Shown here: piece by piece, positions 18,492-26,768 of the stretch | Numbering within the stretch: position 1 is the stretch's first letter | Layout: each line of letters begins with the position of its first letter | Assembly: GCA_024235875.1 (NCBI GenBank) | Contig: JACKLP010000005.1 | Span: 1 to 64,000 of the forward strand | Direction of reading: 5' to 3' | Length of the DNA: 64,000 nt | Origin: Burkholderiaceae bacterium | Lineage (GTDB): Bacteria; Pseudomonadota; Gammaproteobacteria; Burkholderiales; Burkholderiaceae_E | Made by a program: the position numbers and the translations under genes | Notes under the pieces: model-generated | Database searches by the model: none | Told to the model about the DNA's origin: nothing | The model's input: the letters and a program-made list of their open reading frames with translations, nothing else

Positions 18492-20798
18492 TCAGGCCTG
18501 CTCCACCTCGACCTGCTCCTCGCCTTCGCCGCCCGGCGGCGGCGGCGACTCGCTGAAGGTCAGCGTGACCTCGGACTGGTCGTCGAGATCGACGGTCACC
18601 CGTCCGCCGGAGACCAGTTTTCCGAACAGAAGTTCGTCGGCGAGCGCCTTGCGGATCATGTCCTGGATGAGGCGCTGCATCGGGCGGGCCCCCATCAACG
18701 GATCGAACCCCTTGGCCGCAAGGTGCTTGCGCAGCGCATCGGTGAAGATCGCCTCGACCTTCTTCTCGTGCAGCTGCTCCTCGAGTTGCATCAGGAACTT
18801 GTCGACGACACGCAAGATGATCTCTTCGTCGAGCGAACGGAAGCTGATGATCGAGTCGAGCCGGTTACGGAACTCGGGCGTGAACATCCGCTTGATCTCC
18901 TGCATCTCGTCGCCCTGCTGCTTGGAGTCGGCGAACCCGATCGAGCGCTTCTGGAGGGTTTCCGCGCCCGCGTTGGTGGTCATGATCACGACGATGTTGC
19001 GGAAGTCGGCCTTGCGTCCGTTGTTGTCGGTCAGCGAACCATGGTCCATGACCTGGAGCAGGATGTTGAAGATGTCCGGGTGTGCCTTCTCGATCTCGTC
19101 GAGCAGCAACACCGCATGCGGCTTCTTGGTCACGGCCTCGGTCAACAGTCCGCCCTGATCGAAACCGACATAGCCCGGCGGCGCGCCGATCAGCCGCGAT
19201 ACCGCGTGGCGCTCCATGTATTCGGACATGTCGAACCGGATCAATTCGATGCCCATGATGAACGCCAGCTGCTTGGCGACCTCGGTCTTGCCGACACCCG
19301 TGGGCCCAGAGAACAGGAACGCGCCGATCGGCTTGTCGGGCTTGCCAAGCCCAGAGCGCGACATCTTGATCGCCGCCGCGAGCGCCTCGATCGCGCTGTC
19401 CTGGCCAAACACCACGTTCTTGAGGTCGCGGTCGAGGTGTTGCAGCTTGCTGCGGTCGTCGGACGAAACCGACGCAGGAGGAATGCGAGCGATCTTTGCG
19501 ACGATCTCCTCGATCTCGCCCTTGCCGATCACCTTCTTCTGCTTGCTCTTGGGCAGCACTCGCTGAGCGGCTCCTGCCTCGTCGATGACGTCGATGGCCT
19601 TGTCGGGCAGGTGACGATCATTGATGTACTTGGCCGAGAGCTCGGCGGCGCAGGTCAGCGCCGACGACGAATACTTGACGCCGTGATGGCCCTCGAAGCG
19701 CGACTTCAGGCCACGCAGGATCTGGACCGTTTGCTCGACGGTGGGCTCGACGACGTCGATCTTCTGGAACCGCCGCGACAGCGCATGGTCCTTCTCGAAG
19801 ATGCCACGGTACTCCGTGTAGGTCGTCGCGCCGATGCACTTCAATTGCCCGGACGATAGCGCCGGCTTGAGCAGATTGGACGCATCGAGTGTTCCGCCAG
19901 ACGCCGAGCCCGCACCGATGATCGTGTGGATCTCGTCGATGAACAGGACCGCTCCGGGCGCCTGCTTGAGCGCCTTGAGCACGGCCTTGAGCCGTTGCTC
20001 GAAGTCGCCGCGGTACTTGGTACCCGCCAGGAGCGCACCCATGTCGAGCGAGAACACGGTCGACTCGGACAACACCTCGGGGACTTCGCCCTGGGTGATC
20101 CGCCATGCAAGGCCTTCGGCGATGGCGGTCTTTCCGACACCCGCCTCGCCGACCAGCAGCGGGTTGTTCTTGCGGCGCCGGCACAGGACCTGGATGACAC
20201 GCTCGACTTCATGCTCGCGCCCGATCAGCGGATCGATGCGTCCATCGCGGGCAGCCTGGTTCAGGTTCTGCGTGTATTGCTCGAGCGCACCCTGCTGGTT
20301 CGCCGCGCCCTCGCCTTCTTGCTCGGCCTGCTCCTCTTTCTGAGGCTCCTTCGGCTGCGGGCTCTTCGTGATCCCGTGCGAAATGTAGTTGACCACATCC
20401 AGGCGGGTGATTCCCTGCTGGTGCAGGTAGTAGACCGCGTGCGAGTCCTTCTCGCCGAAGATCGCGACCAGCACGTTGGCGCCGGTGACTTCCTTCTTGC
20501 CGTTGGACGTCGATTGCACGTGCATGATCGCGCGCTGGATCACACGCTGAAAACCGAGCGTGGGCTGGGTATCGATCTCCTCGGTACCCGGCACGACCGG
20601 CGTGTTTTCCTTGATGAACCCGGTCAGGTTCTTGCGCAGATCGTCGATGCTCGCCGCGCAATTGCGCAGCACGTCGGCGGCCGACGGGTTGTCCAGCAGC
20701 GCAAGCAGGAGGTGCTCGACGGTGATGAACTCATGACGCTGCTGCCTGGCCTCGACAAAGGCCATGTGCAGACTGACTTCCAGTTCTTGAGCAATCAT
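18492..20798 (-). CDS. clpA: ATP-dependent Clp protease ATP-binding subunit ClpA
   Basis: ClpA is the AAA+ unfoldase that feeds substrates to the ClpP peptidase. The 768-residue product has the N-domain (about residues 1-140, binds ClpS), then two AAA+ modules with Walker A GEAGVGKT and GPTGVGKT, Walker B and arginine fingers. A Gln/Glu-rich linker follows the N-domain, near residues 155-175. The ATG at 20798 overlaps the clpS stop as ATGA, which fixes the start and indicates coupled translation; an ATG six codons upstream lies inside clpS. The clpP gene is not in the window. Confidence 0.96.
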   Translation of the reverse strand: MIAQELEVSLHMAFVEARQQRHEFITVEHLLLALLDNPSAADVLRNCAASIDDLRKNLTGFIKENTPVVPGTEEIDTQPTLGFQRVIQRAIMHVQSTSNGKKEVTGANVLVAIFGEKDSHAVYYLHQQGITRLDVVNYISHGITKSPQPKEPQKEEQAEQEGEGAANQQGALEQYTQNLNQAARDGRIDPLIGREHEVERVIQVLCRRRKNNPLLVGEAGVGKTAIAEGLAWRITQGEVPEVLSESTVFSLDMGALLAGTKYRGDFEQRLKAVLKALKQAPGAVLFIDEIHTIIGAGSASGGTLDASNLLKPALSSGQLKCIGATTYTEYRGIFEKDHALSRRFQKIDVVEPTVEQTVQILRGLKSRFEGHHGVKYSSSALTCAAELSAKYINDRHLPDKAIDVIDEAGAAQRVLPKSKQKKVIGKGEIEEIVAKIARIPPASVSSDDRSKLQHLDRDLKNVVFGQDSAIEALAAAIKMSRSGLGKPDKPIGAFLFSGPTGVGKTEVAKQLAFIMGIELIRFDMSEYMERHAVSRLIGAPPGYVGFDQGGLLTEAVTKKPHAVLLLDEIEKAHPDIFNILLQVMDHGSLTDNNGRKADFRNIVVIMTTNAGAETLQKRSIGFADSKQQGDEMQEIKRMFTPEFRNRLDSIISFRSLDEEIILRVVDKFLMQLEEQLHEKKVEAIFTDALRKHLAAKGFDPLMGARPMQRLIQDMIRKALADELLFGKLVSGGRVTVDLDDQSEVTLTFSESPPPPGGEGEEQVEVEQA

Positions 20799-21103
20799 GC
20801 TTCCTCCATCACGCACTGCAGCGGGTGCTGATGTTCACGTGAATAAGCGCTGACCTGATCGACTTTGGTCGCCGCCACGTCGAGCGGATAGATCCCACAT
20901 ACGCCGCGACCCTCGCGATGCACCTTCAACATGACCTGCGTTGCCTTCTCGCGTCCCATTCCGAAGAACTTCTGCAGGACACTGACGACGAACTCCATCG
21001 GCGTGAAGTCGTCGTTCAGGAGCATCACCTGATACATGGGCGGCGGTTTAACCCGCTGCTCCTGACGCTCGGCGACGGTAGACGGATCGTTGGGGGACGT
21101 CAT
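20795..21103 (-). CDS. clpS: ATP-dependent Clp protease adaptor ClpS
   Basis: ClpS is the N-end-rule adaptor that hands proteins with bulky N-terminal residues to ClpA. The 102-residue protein has a flexible N-terminal extension followed by the conserved fold, with YQVMLLNDDFTPMEFVV and MLKVHREGRGVCGIYP, including the residues of the hydrophobic recognition pocket (the DD pair, the Met and the His). Its TGA overlaps the clpA start. It is divergent from the cold-shock gene, the same cspD-clpS-clpA arrangement as in E. coli. Confidence 0.95.
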   Translation of the reverse strand: MTSPNDPSTVAERQEQRVKPPPMYQVMLLNDDFTPMEFVVSVLQKFFGMGREKATQVMLKVHREGRGVCGIYPLDVAATKVDQVSAYSREHQHPLQCVMEEA

Positions 21104-21457
21104 GTTTTCATTCTAGCGAGTCGGAGTCCTCGCGCAATATGAAGAATCGCCGGTTTCCCCGTCTTTGTGAATGCCATCACAGTGTCTGGCCACGAGCGCA
21201 CACTCGTACTTGACGCCCCTGTCGAATTGCCAAAAAATCCCTTTGCTGTTCGGGGGTATCTCCCGGAATCCGGGCCATCGAAGAAACACCAAGAAACCCT
21301 ACGATTCGGGATATGGTCACGGAACGCACCAAATCAAGGTGCGTGCGACGAGCCGGTCGATCCGCCAGGAGGAGAAACTGTACGCCTCGCCAGACGATGC
21401 GCAGCGGCCCCTGGTCGGGATGCGACCTTTGGAAAGCGTTTTGCGGATGGTCGGAGC
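21104..21457. promoter_or_regulatory. 354-bp intergenic region: clpS promoter and probable long 5' leader of the cold-shock gene
   Basis: This gap between divergent clpS and the cold-shock gene has no convincing gene, although a frame in phase with the cold-shock gene stays open from 21167. Its G+C is lower than the surroundings, with an A-run near 21231-21238. TTGACG at 21210-21215 could be a -35 box for the cold-shock gene, but the -10 position is only a weak AT-rich match. Cold-shock mRNAs often have long structured leaders, and the distance would fit one. This is inference. Confidence 0.4.
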
Positions 21458-21664
21458 ATGGCAACCGGTACTGTGAAGTGGTTCAACGATTCGAAGGGGT
21501 TCGGCTTCATCACCCCCGACGGCGGCGGCGAGGATCTCTTCGCCCATTACTCGGCAATCGAAATGAGCGGGTTCAAGACGCTCAAGGAAGGCCAGAAGGT
21601 CCAGTTCGAGGTGGTTCAGGGCCCGAAGGGCAAGCAGGCGGCTCACATCCAGGAGGCTGGATGA
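21458..21664 (+). CDS. cspA: Cold-shock domain protein (CspA/CspD type)
   Basis: This 68-residue protein is one cold-shock domain, an OB-fold that binds single-stranded RNA and DNA and acts as an RNA chaperone. Both nucleic-acid motifs are present: RNP1 KGFGFI and RNP2 DLFAHY. The ATG at 21458 gives the canonical MATGTVKWFN start. By position next to clpS-clpA it corresponds to E. coli cspD, but the sequence does not decide between cold-inducible and stationary-phase roles. A strong terminator follows 40 bp after the stop. Confidence 0.93.
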   Translation: MATGTVKWFNDSKGFGFITPDGGGEDLFAHYSAIEMSGFKTLKEGQKVQFEVVQGPKGKQAAHIQEAG

Positions 21665-21704
21665 TTGCAGCCTAATCCGCGGCGAGTGTCGCGCATCAAT
21701 CGAC

Positions 21705-21731
21705 AAATGGCGGCCTGGAGCCGCCATTTTT
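21705..21731 (+). terminator. Rho-independent terminator of the cold-shock gene
   Basis: A perfect 10-bp stem (AAATGGCGGC / GCCGCCATTT) with loop CTGGA and a T-rich 3' side lies 40 bp after the cold-shock stop codon. It ends transcription before the opposing dehydrogenase gene. Confidence 0.85.
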
Positions 21732-21838
21732 CATGCCACCGCCCGGATCCGCACCGACGCCCCGGGACGGTCGGGGCAGACCGACGCCAGCGGGCCGACA
21801 TCCGGAACCGCCACTGGCAACGCCCCTCGCCGCCGGGA

Positions 21839-22585
21839 TCAACTGTAGAAGATCCCGCCATCCACATTCAACGCCTGACCCGTTACATAGGCCGAATCGT
21901 CCGACGCGAAGAAGGCCACGGGTCCGACGATATCCTCGGGCACGCCGGTCCGATGCACGTCCGTGATCTTCTCGAAGTACGCGATCCGCTCCGGATCGCG
22001 GAAATGGAAAGCGCCCATGTCGGTGTCGATGATGCCCGGGCAGACCGCATTGACGGTGATACCGAAGCCACCGTACTCCATCGACGTCACCCGCGTGAAG
22101 CCGACGACGGCCGACTTTGCCGCCGCGTAGTGCGACTGGCCGGGGCCACCCGTCCGGGCAGCGAGCGAAGCGAGGTTCACGATCCGGCCGTAGCGCCGCG
22201 CCTTCATGAAGGGAACGACCGATTGCGTCATCTGAAACACGCCACGACAGTTGACGGCGAAATTGTCATCCCAGATCTTCGGTGTCATCTCGTCGATGGT
22301 GGCGATCTGAAGGATCCCCGCGTTGTTGACGAGCACATCGATCTGGCCGAGGGATTCGTTCGCCTGGGCCGCGCAGTGCCTGCAATCCTCGAGGACGCTG
22401 ACGTCGCCGATCAGCGTGAAACAACCGCGCCCAAGCGAACGAATCTCCTGCGCGACCCCTTGCAGGGTCTCGTGCTGCCGCTCGATGTCGGTAATTGCGA
22501 GATCGTAGCCACGCTGCGCCAGGCCGAGCGCGATGGCACGCCCGATCCCTCTGCTCGCGCCCGTGACGATGGCCGTTCTGCTCAT
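21839..22585 (-). CDS. Short-chain dehydrogenase/reductase (last gene of aldolase-kinase operon)
   Basis: This is a classical 248-residue SDR. It has the cofactor motif TGASRGIGRA at the N-terminus, NNAG, and the catalytic Ser-Tyr-Lys (LASLAARTG, then YAAAKSA). An acidic residue after beta-strand 2 (ITDIERQ) suggests NAD(H) rather than NADP(H). It starts 31 bp after the PfkB-type kinase gene, so it should belong to the same operon. I infer it oxidises or reduces a sugar or sugar acid before phosphorylation; the substrate is unknown. It converges with the cold-shock gene. Confidence 0.85.
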   Translation of the reverse strand: MSRTAIVTGASRGIGRAIALGLAQRGYDLAITDIERQHETLQGVAQEIRSLGRGCFTLIGDVSVLEDCRHCAAQANESLGQIDVLVNNAGILQIATIDEMTPKIWDDNFAVNCRGVFQMTQSVVPFMKARRYGRIVNLASLAARTGGPGQSHYAAAKSAVVGFTRVTSMEYGGFGITVNAVCPGIIDTDMGAFHFRDPERIAYFEKITDVHRTGVPEDIVGPVAFFASDDSAYVTGQALNVDGGIFYS

Positions 22586-22616
22586 GGAATAACCCCTGTC
22601 GAATTTTCAGGTCGGG

Positions 22617-23576
22617 TCAGGTCGAGAGGTCCTTGACCGGTAGCGTGTTCATCGCGCGGACCGTATCGTCCAAGGACCTCAGATTGGCGCCCGACCCCAG
22701 CCCCGTGGCCACGATGGCCCCGGTCGCGGTCGCGAGCTTCGCACATTCGGGCAGATCCCATTCCATGGCGAGGCCGGCGATGAAGGCGCCGGAATACGCA
22801 TCGCCGCAACCGCTGGTGTCCCTGACCGGCACCTCGAAGGCGGGCACCGAGAACCGGCGGCCCTCGCGTGTCATCACGAAGGAACCGGAGGCGCCCAGTG
22901 TGATCGCGCACGCGCCGGCGCCCTTCTCGATGAAGAAGCGAGCGCATTCGGCCGGGTCCTTCGAGCCGACCAGGGCCTCGGTTTCGTCGATGCTGGGCAG
23001 GAAATAGTCTACGTAGGGCATCAACGGCAATAGGTGATCGAGCACCTCCCGTTGCGCCATGATGAGGTCGAGTGTCGTGGTGCACCCGGCCGCCTTGGCG
23101 CCACGGAGCAACTCGAGCGACGGCGCACCGTCCATCCGGTCCATCGAACCGACGCCCGCCAAATGGACGACCTTGGCCTGGCAGGCTCGTGCCTGGCTTT
23201 CGGCCGAGATGCGCCATCGCCGGGAAGCGCCCTTGGCATGTATCGCCGGGCGCGACCCGTCCGGCCGGATCGGAAGAATGGTGGCCGAGGTCGGACAGTC
23301 GGCGATACGCGCCATGCAGGAAACGTCGATGCCGTCCCGAGCCATCGTATCGATCACCCAGTCGGCCTTCTCGTCGGAGCCGACGGCGCCGAATGCCATG
23401 GTCCTCATGCCGAGACGGGCGGCCGGAACGATCGACCCACCGCCGGTGCCGGCAACGCAGAGCCGGATCTCATCGACGAACAGACGCGATCCTCCTGGCG
23501 GGATCTCGGTGACCGGCACCCCCAGGATATCGAGGATATAGGTGCCGCATACGCTCACGTCGTGGGTGGGGGTCAT
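22617..23576 (-). CDS. PfkB-family carbohydrate kinase
   Basis: The 319-residue product is a ribokinase/PfkB-fold kinase that phosphorylates a sugar or related polyol. The N-terminal sugar-binding part contains a Gly-rich VAGTGGGSIVPAARLG segment, and the C-terminal signature is DTSGCGDAYSGAFIAG, with the catalytic base Asp in GCGD (usually GAGD). The position between a class II aldolase and an SDR (gaps 36 and 31 bp) suggests it makes the phosphorylated substrate for the aldolase. I cannot assign the sugar. No transporter or regulator is next to the operon. Confidence 0.85.
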   Translation of the reverse strand: MTPTHDVSVCGTYILDILGVPVTEIPPGGSRLFVDEIRLCVAGTGGGSIVPAARLGMRTMAFGAVGSDEKADWVIDTMARDGIDVSCMARIADCPTSATILPIRPDGSRPAIHAKGASRRWRISAESQARACQAKVVHLAGVGSMDRMDGAPSLELLRGAKAAGCTTTLDLIMAQREVLDHLLPLMPYVDYFLPSIDETEALVGSKDPAECARFFIEKGAGACAITLGASGSFVMTREGRRFSVPAFEVPVRDTSGCGDAYSGAFIAGLAMEWDLPECAKLATATGAIVATGLGSGANLRSLDDTVRAMNTLPVKDLST

Positions 23577-23612
23577 GTCATCGGGTCTCGCAAAGGGGTC
23601 GGACGACCGGCT

Positions 23613-24311
23613 TCACGCGCCGTCCGATTCGGGCCGGGAAGCGGGCCCGGGGTCCGCCGAGAGGGCCGGCTGACGCCCGTAGGTCCTGAACTTCTCCAGG
23701 ATTCGTTCCATCTCGGCGTCGGAGAGGACGGGTGGCTTTCCGAACGGCAGGCAAGCCAGGTAGAGAGAGGCCATCTCCTCGACGTTGACAGACAAGGCCA
23801 TCGCCTTCGAGAGATTCACGCCGGCAGCGATCGTGCCGTGATGTGCCAGCAGACACGCGCGACGTCCCTTCATGGCATTCAGGATGGACCGACCGAGGGC
23901 CGCCGTGCCGAATGTCTCGTACCTGGCGCAGGGAATGCTGTTGCCACCGGCCGAAGCGACCAGGTAGTGAATCGCGGGGATGTCGTGCCCCAGAATGCTG
24001 ACCGCCGTGGCATTCGTCGAATGCGTATGGACGACGGCATTCAACTCCGTGCGCTCGGCCAGAATGTCCCGGTGGAAGCGCCATTCGCTCGACGGCAGGA
24101 TGTCGCCCTCGTAGCTTCCGTCCCACTTCATGAAGACGATCTGATCGGCAGACATGTCGGCATAGGTGATGCCCGTGGGCGAGATATAGAAGCCGCCGTC
24201 GCCGCGCACGCTGATGTTCCCCGCGGTCCCCTTGTTGATGCCCAGACGCGACATGCTCTGGAGCGCTTCGACGATGGCGCTGCGAATCGCCGGATCGGTT
24301 GAATGACTCAT
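23613..24311 (-). CDS. Class II aldolase/adducin family protein (FucA-like)
   Basis: This 232-residue zinc aldolase resembles L-fuculose-1-phosphate aldolase, which splits a ketose or sugar phosphate into dihydroxyacetone phosphate and an aldehyde. Visible features are TAGNISVR (phosphate loop), SEWRFHRD with the catalytic Glu, the zinc ligands HTHST, and a third His in LLAHHGTIAAG. The C-terminal tail after residue 215 is low-complexity. The start at 24311 is chosen by family similarity; a longer frame reaches 24371 and no clear ribosome site favours either. It is the first gene of the aldolase-kinase-SDR operon. Confidence 0.83.
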   Translation of the reverse strand: MSHSTDPAIRSAIVEALQSMSRLGINKGTAGNISVRGDGGFYISPTGITYADMSADQIVFMKWDGSYEGDILPSSEWRFHRDILAERTELNAVVHTHSTNATAVSILGHDIPAIHYLVASAGGNSIPCARYETFGTAALGRSILNAMKGRRACLLAHHGTIAAGVNLSKAMALSVNVEEMASLYLACLPFGKPPVLSDAEMERILEKFRTYGRQPALSADPGPASRPESDGA

Positions 24312-24393
24312 GACGCGTTCGGCTCGGGTCGATTGTTCGGGCCGGCCTCCAGCCCGGAGCCCCATTGCCACCGGTCACCGGAGACCAAAGCAG

Positions 24394-24429
24394 GAAGCCC
24401 CTGAATTCCTGGTCGGATTCAGGGGCTTC
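24394..24429 (-). terminator. Terminator of icd
   Basis: A perfect 13-bp stem (24394-24406 with 24417-24429, 10-nt loop) lies 31 bp after the icd stop, followed on the minus strand by CTGCTTTGG. It separates icd from the aldolase operon, which runs in the same direction. Confidence 0.8.
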
Positions 24430-24459
24430 GAGGGCATTACGGGAGGCCGTGTGGCGGCG

Positions 24460-25713
24460 TCACATGTGCTCGATCATCACCTGCCCGAAGCCCGAGCAAG
24501 AAACCTGGTTCGCGCCGTCCATCAGACGAGCGAAGTCGTAGGTGACATTCTTGGACAGGATCGCCTTCTCCATCGAGGCGATGATCATGTCGGCCGCCTC
24601 GGTCCAGCCCATGTGGCGCAGCATCATCTCGGCCGACAGGATCTCGGAGCCCGGATTCACGTAGTCCTTGCCCGCGTACTTGGGCGCGGTTCCGTGAGTC
24701 GCCTCGAACATCGCGACCGAATCGGAGAGGTTCGCCCCCGGCGCGATGCCGATGCCGCCAACCTGCGCTGCAAGCGCGTCGGACACGTAGTCGCCGTTCA
24801 GGTTCAGGGTCGCGATCACCGAGTACTCGGCCGGCCGAAGCAGGATCTGCTGCAGGAAGGCGTCGGCAATCGAATCCTTGACGACGATCTCACGTCCCGT
24901 CTTGGGATTCTTGATACTGCACCAGGGGCCGCCGTCGATGGGCTTGGCACCGAACTCCTTCTGGGCGATCTCATAGCCCCAATCGCGGAATCCACCTTCG
25001 GTGAACTTCATGATGTTGCCCTTGTGCACCAGCGTCACCGAGGGCCGATCGTTGTCGATCGCGTATTGAATCGCCTTGCGAACCAGCCGGAAGGTCCCCT
25101 CGCGAGAGACCGGCTTGATACCGATTCCGGAGGTCTCGGGGAACCGGATCTTGGTCACGCCCATTTCCTTGACCAGGAAGTCGATGAGCTTCTTGGCGCC
25201 GTCGGACTCGGCTTCCCACTCGATACCGGCATAGATGTCCTCCGAGTTTTCCCGGAAGATCACCATGTCGACTTTCTCGGGCGCGAGCAGCGGCGACGGG
25301 ACGCCGCGGAAGTAGCGAACGGGCCGCAGGCACACGTACAGATCGAGCTGCTGGCGCAAGGCCACGTTCAGCGATCGGATACCGCCACCGACCGGCGTCG
25401 TCAGCGGCCCCTTGATCGAGACGACGTAGTCCTTGACGATGCCGAGCGTCTCGTCGGGAAGCCAGACGTCGGGGCCATAGACCTGGGTGGATTTCTCGCC
25501 AGCGTAGATTTCCATCCAGTGAATCTTGCGCTTGCCCCCGTAGGATTTTTCCACCGCGGCATCGACTACTTTCAGCATCACCGGCGTGATATCGGCGCCG
25601 GTGCCGTCGCCCTCGATGTAGGGAATGATCGGATTGTCGGGAACGTTCAGGGAAAAATCGGCATTGACGGTTATCTTCTGGCCATCTGCTGGCACTTTGA
25701 CGTGCTGATACAT
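24460..25713 (-). CDS. icd: NADP-dependent isocitrate dehydrogenase
   Basis: Icd oxidatively decarboxylates isocitrate to 2-oxoglutarate in the TCA cycle. The 417-residue product is the E. coli-type dimeric enzyme: PYIEGDGTG near the N-terminus, the phosphorylatable Ser114 in GGGIRSLNVALRQ, the metal-binding Asp residues near the C-terminus, and HGTAPKYAGK, where Lys-Tyr marks NADP+ preference. The ATG at 25713 follows an AGGAG sequence; a longer in-frame extension upstream has no similarity. A strong terminator follows. The Ser114 site suggests regulation by an AceK-type kinase, not seen here. Confidence 0.96.
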   Translation of the reverse strand: MYQHVKVPADGQKITVNADFSLNVPDNPIIPYIEGDGTGADITPVMLKVVDAAVEKSYGGKRKIHWMEIYAGEKSTQVYGPDVWLPDETLGIVKDYVVSIKGPLTTPVGGGIRSLNVALRQQLDLYVCLRPVRYFRGVPSPLLAPEKVDMVIFRENSEDIYAGIEWEAESDGAKKLIDFLVKEMGVTKIRFPETSGIGIKPVSREGTFRLVRKAIQYAIDNDRPSVTLVHKGNIMKFTEGGFRDWGYEIAQKEFGAKPIDGGPWCSIKNPKTGREIVVKDSIADAFLQQILLRPAEYSVIATLNLNGDYVSDALAAQVGGIGIAPGANLSDSVAMFEATHGTAPKYAGKDYVNPGSEILSAEMMLRHMGWTEAADMIIASMEKAILSKNVTYDFARLMDGANQVSCSGFGQVMIEHM

Positions 25714-25891
25714 TGCGGAGGACTCCTGGTGGCAAGAGGGTGCTGGGAGCTGGGGCGGATGGCCGCGCTTTCGGCGACGCGCACTCGCCCGATGACGGGC
25801 CGATCCACCGGAGCGCGCCTCGCCAAACTGGTCGATTATGCCGCATCGCTGTCGGGCACACCGTCCGTTCCACCTGCGATAGAGTTCTGAA

Positions 25892-26377
25892 ATGCATTGC
25901 ATCGAACCGCATCGCGACATTGGGGGCCGCACCGCACGCTCGCTGCTCGCCGGGGCGCTGGTCTGGCTCACGCTGCCAGTGTCGGCACAAACACCTCAGC
26001 CGCCGCTGCCAACGGTCGAATTACAGGCCGGTATTCACGTCATCCGGGCCGAACTCGCGGATACCCCCGCATCGCAAACCGTCGGTCTGATGTACCGCAG
26101 GCGCCTCGACGGCAACGATGGAATGCTGTTCGTGTTCGAGCGGGCCGAGGCGCACTGCTTCTGGATGCGCAACACCTTGATTCCATTGTCGATCGCCTTT
26201 CTCGACGAGGATGGAACCGTGGTCAATATCGCGCGAATGATGCCGCGCAGCGACGACACCCATTGCGCGCAGCGGCCCGTGCGCCATGCCCTCGAGATGT
26301 CGCAGGGCTGGTTCGAGAAAAGGGGCGTTGCCCCGGGCGACCGGCTTCGCGCGCCGGGTGTTTTCAGGGCTCGCTGA
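25892..26377 (+). CDS. DUF192 family secreted protein
   Basis: This 161-residue protein begins with a signal peptide (hydrophobic core LLAGALVWLTLPVSA, likely cut after VSAQ), so it is exported. The rest matches DUF192: a GLMYRRRLDGNDGMLFVF stretch followed by FWMRNTLIPLSIAFLDEDG. The family has a small beta fold and no established biochemical function. It is divergent from icd across 178 bp and converges with the YeaQ/YmgE-like gene, with a 6-bp GC hairpin (26378-26396) just after its stop. Confidence 0.82.
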   Translation: MHCIEPHRDIGGRTARSLLAGALVWLTLPVSAQTPQPPLPTVELQAGIHVIRAELADTPASQTVGLMYRRRLDGNDGMLFVFERAEAHCFWMRNTLIPLSIAFLDEDGTVVNIARMMPRSDDTHCAQRPVRHALEMSQGWFEKRGVAPGDRLRAPGVFRAR

Positions 26378-26415
26378 GACGGCCTTGCGCGCCGTCGGGC
26401 GCCCGCCCGGAACTA

Positions 26416-26673
26416 TCAGGAACGGCGCTTGCCGCCGAAACGCCCATAGAGCCACAACACGATGATCGCGCCGAAAATCGACGCAATGAAACCCGCCGTT
26501 GCGCCCGGGCGATAGAAGCCGAGCATCTGTCCGGCAAACGTCGCCACGACCGAGCCGAGGAAACCGAGCAGCGCGGTGACGATGATGCCGCCACCCTGGC
26601 GGCCGGGCATCAGGAACTTGGCTATCGCGCCCACCACCAGGCCGATGAGCGCCGTCGTCAGGAAGGACATCAT
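26416..26673 (-). CDS. GlsB/YeaQ/YmgE family stress-response membrane protein
   Basis: This 85-residue protein is nearly all hydrophobic, with three predicted helices and glycine-rich packing motifs (LIGLVVGAIAKFLMPG near the start, then GGGIIVTALLGFLGS). This is the pattern of the YeaQ/YmgE/GlsB family of small inner-membrane proteins, called transglycosylase-associated in old annotations although no enzyme activity is known. Two adjacent ATG codons are possible starts. It lies 95 bp downstream of sodB on the same strand. Confidence 0.85.
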   Translation of the reverse strand: MMSFLTTALIGLVVGAIAKFLMPGRQGGGIIVTALLGFLGSVVATFAGQMLGFYRPGATAGFIASIFGAIIVLWLYGRFGGKRRS

Positions 26674-26768
26674 GCCGCTGCTCCCGGTTCATTTTCGAGA
26701 CGAGCCCGCTCGACCGGCATCCCGACGCCCTGGGCAACAGGCATCACGGCGCCGGTCGGCCGGCGTGA

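Noticed and set aside
18027..19859. A 610-codon plus-strand frame over dsbB and clpA
   Set aside because: Antisense shadow of two well-supported genes; composition is Arg/Asp/His-rich like other mirror frames.
21167..21457. A longer protein ending in the cold-shock domain (open frame from 21167)
   Set aside because: The upstream 97 residues resemble no family; the standard start MATGTVKW at 21458 gives a normal-length cold-shock protein.
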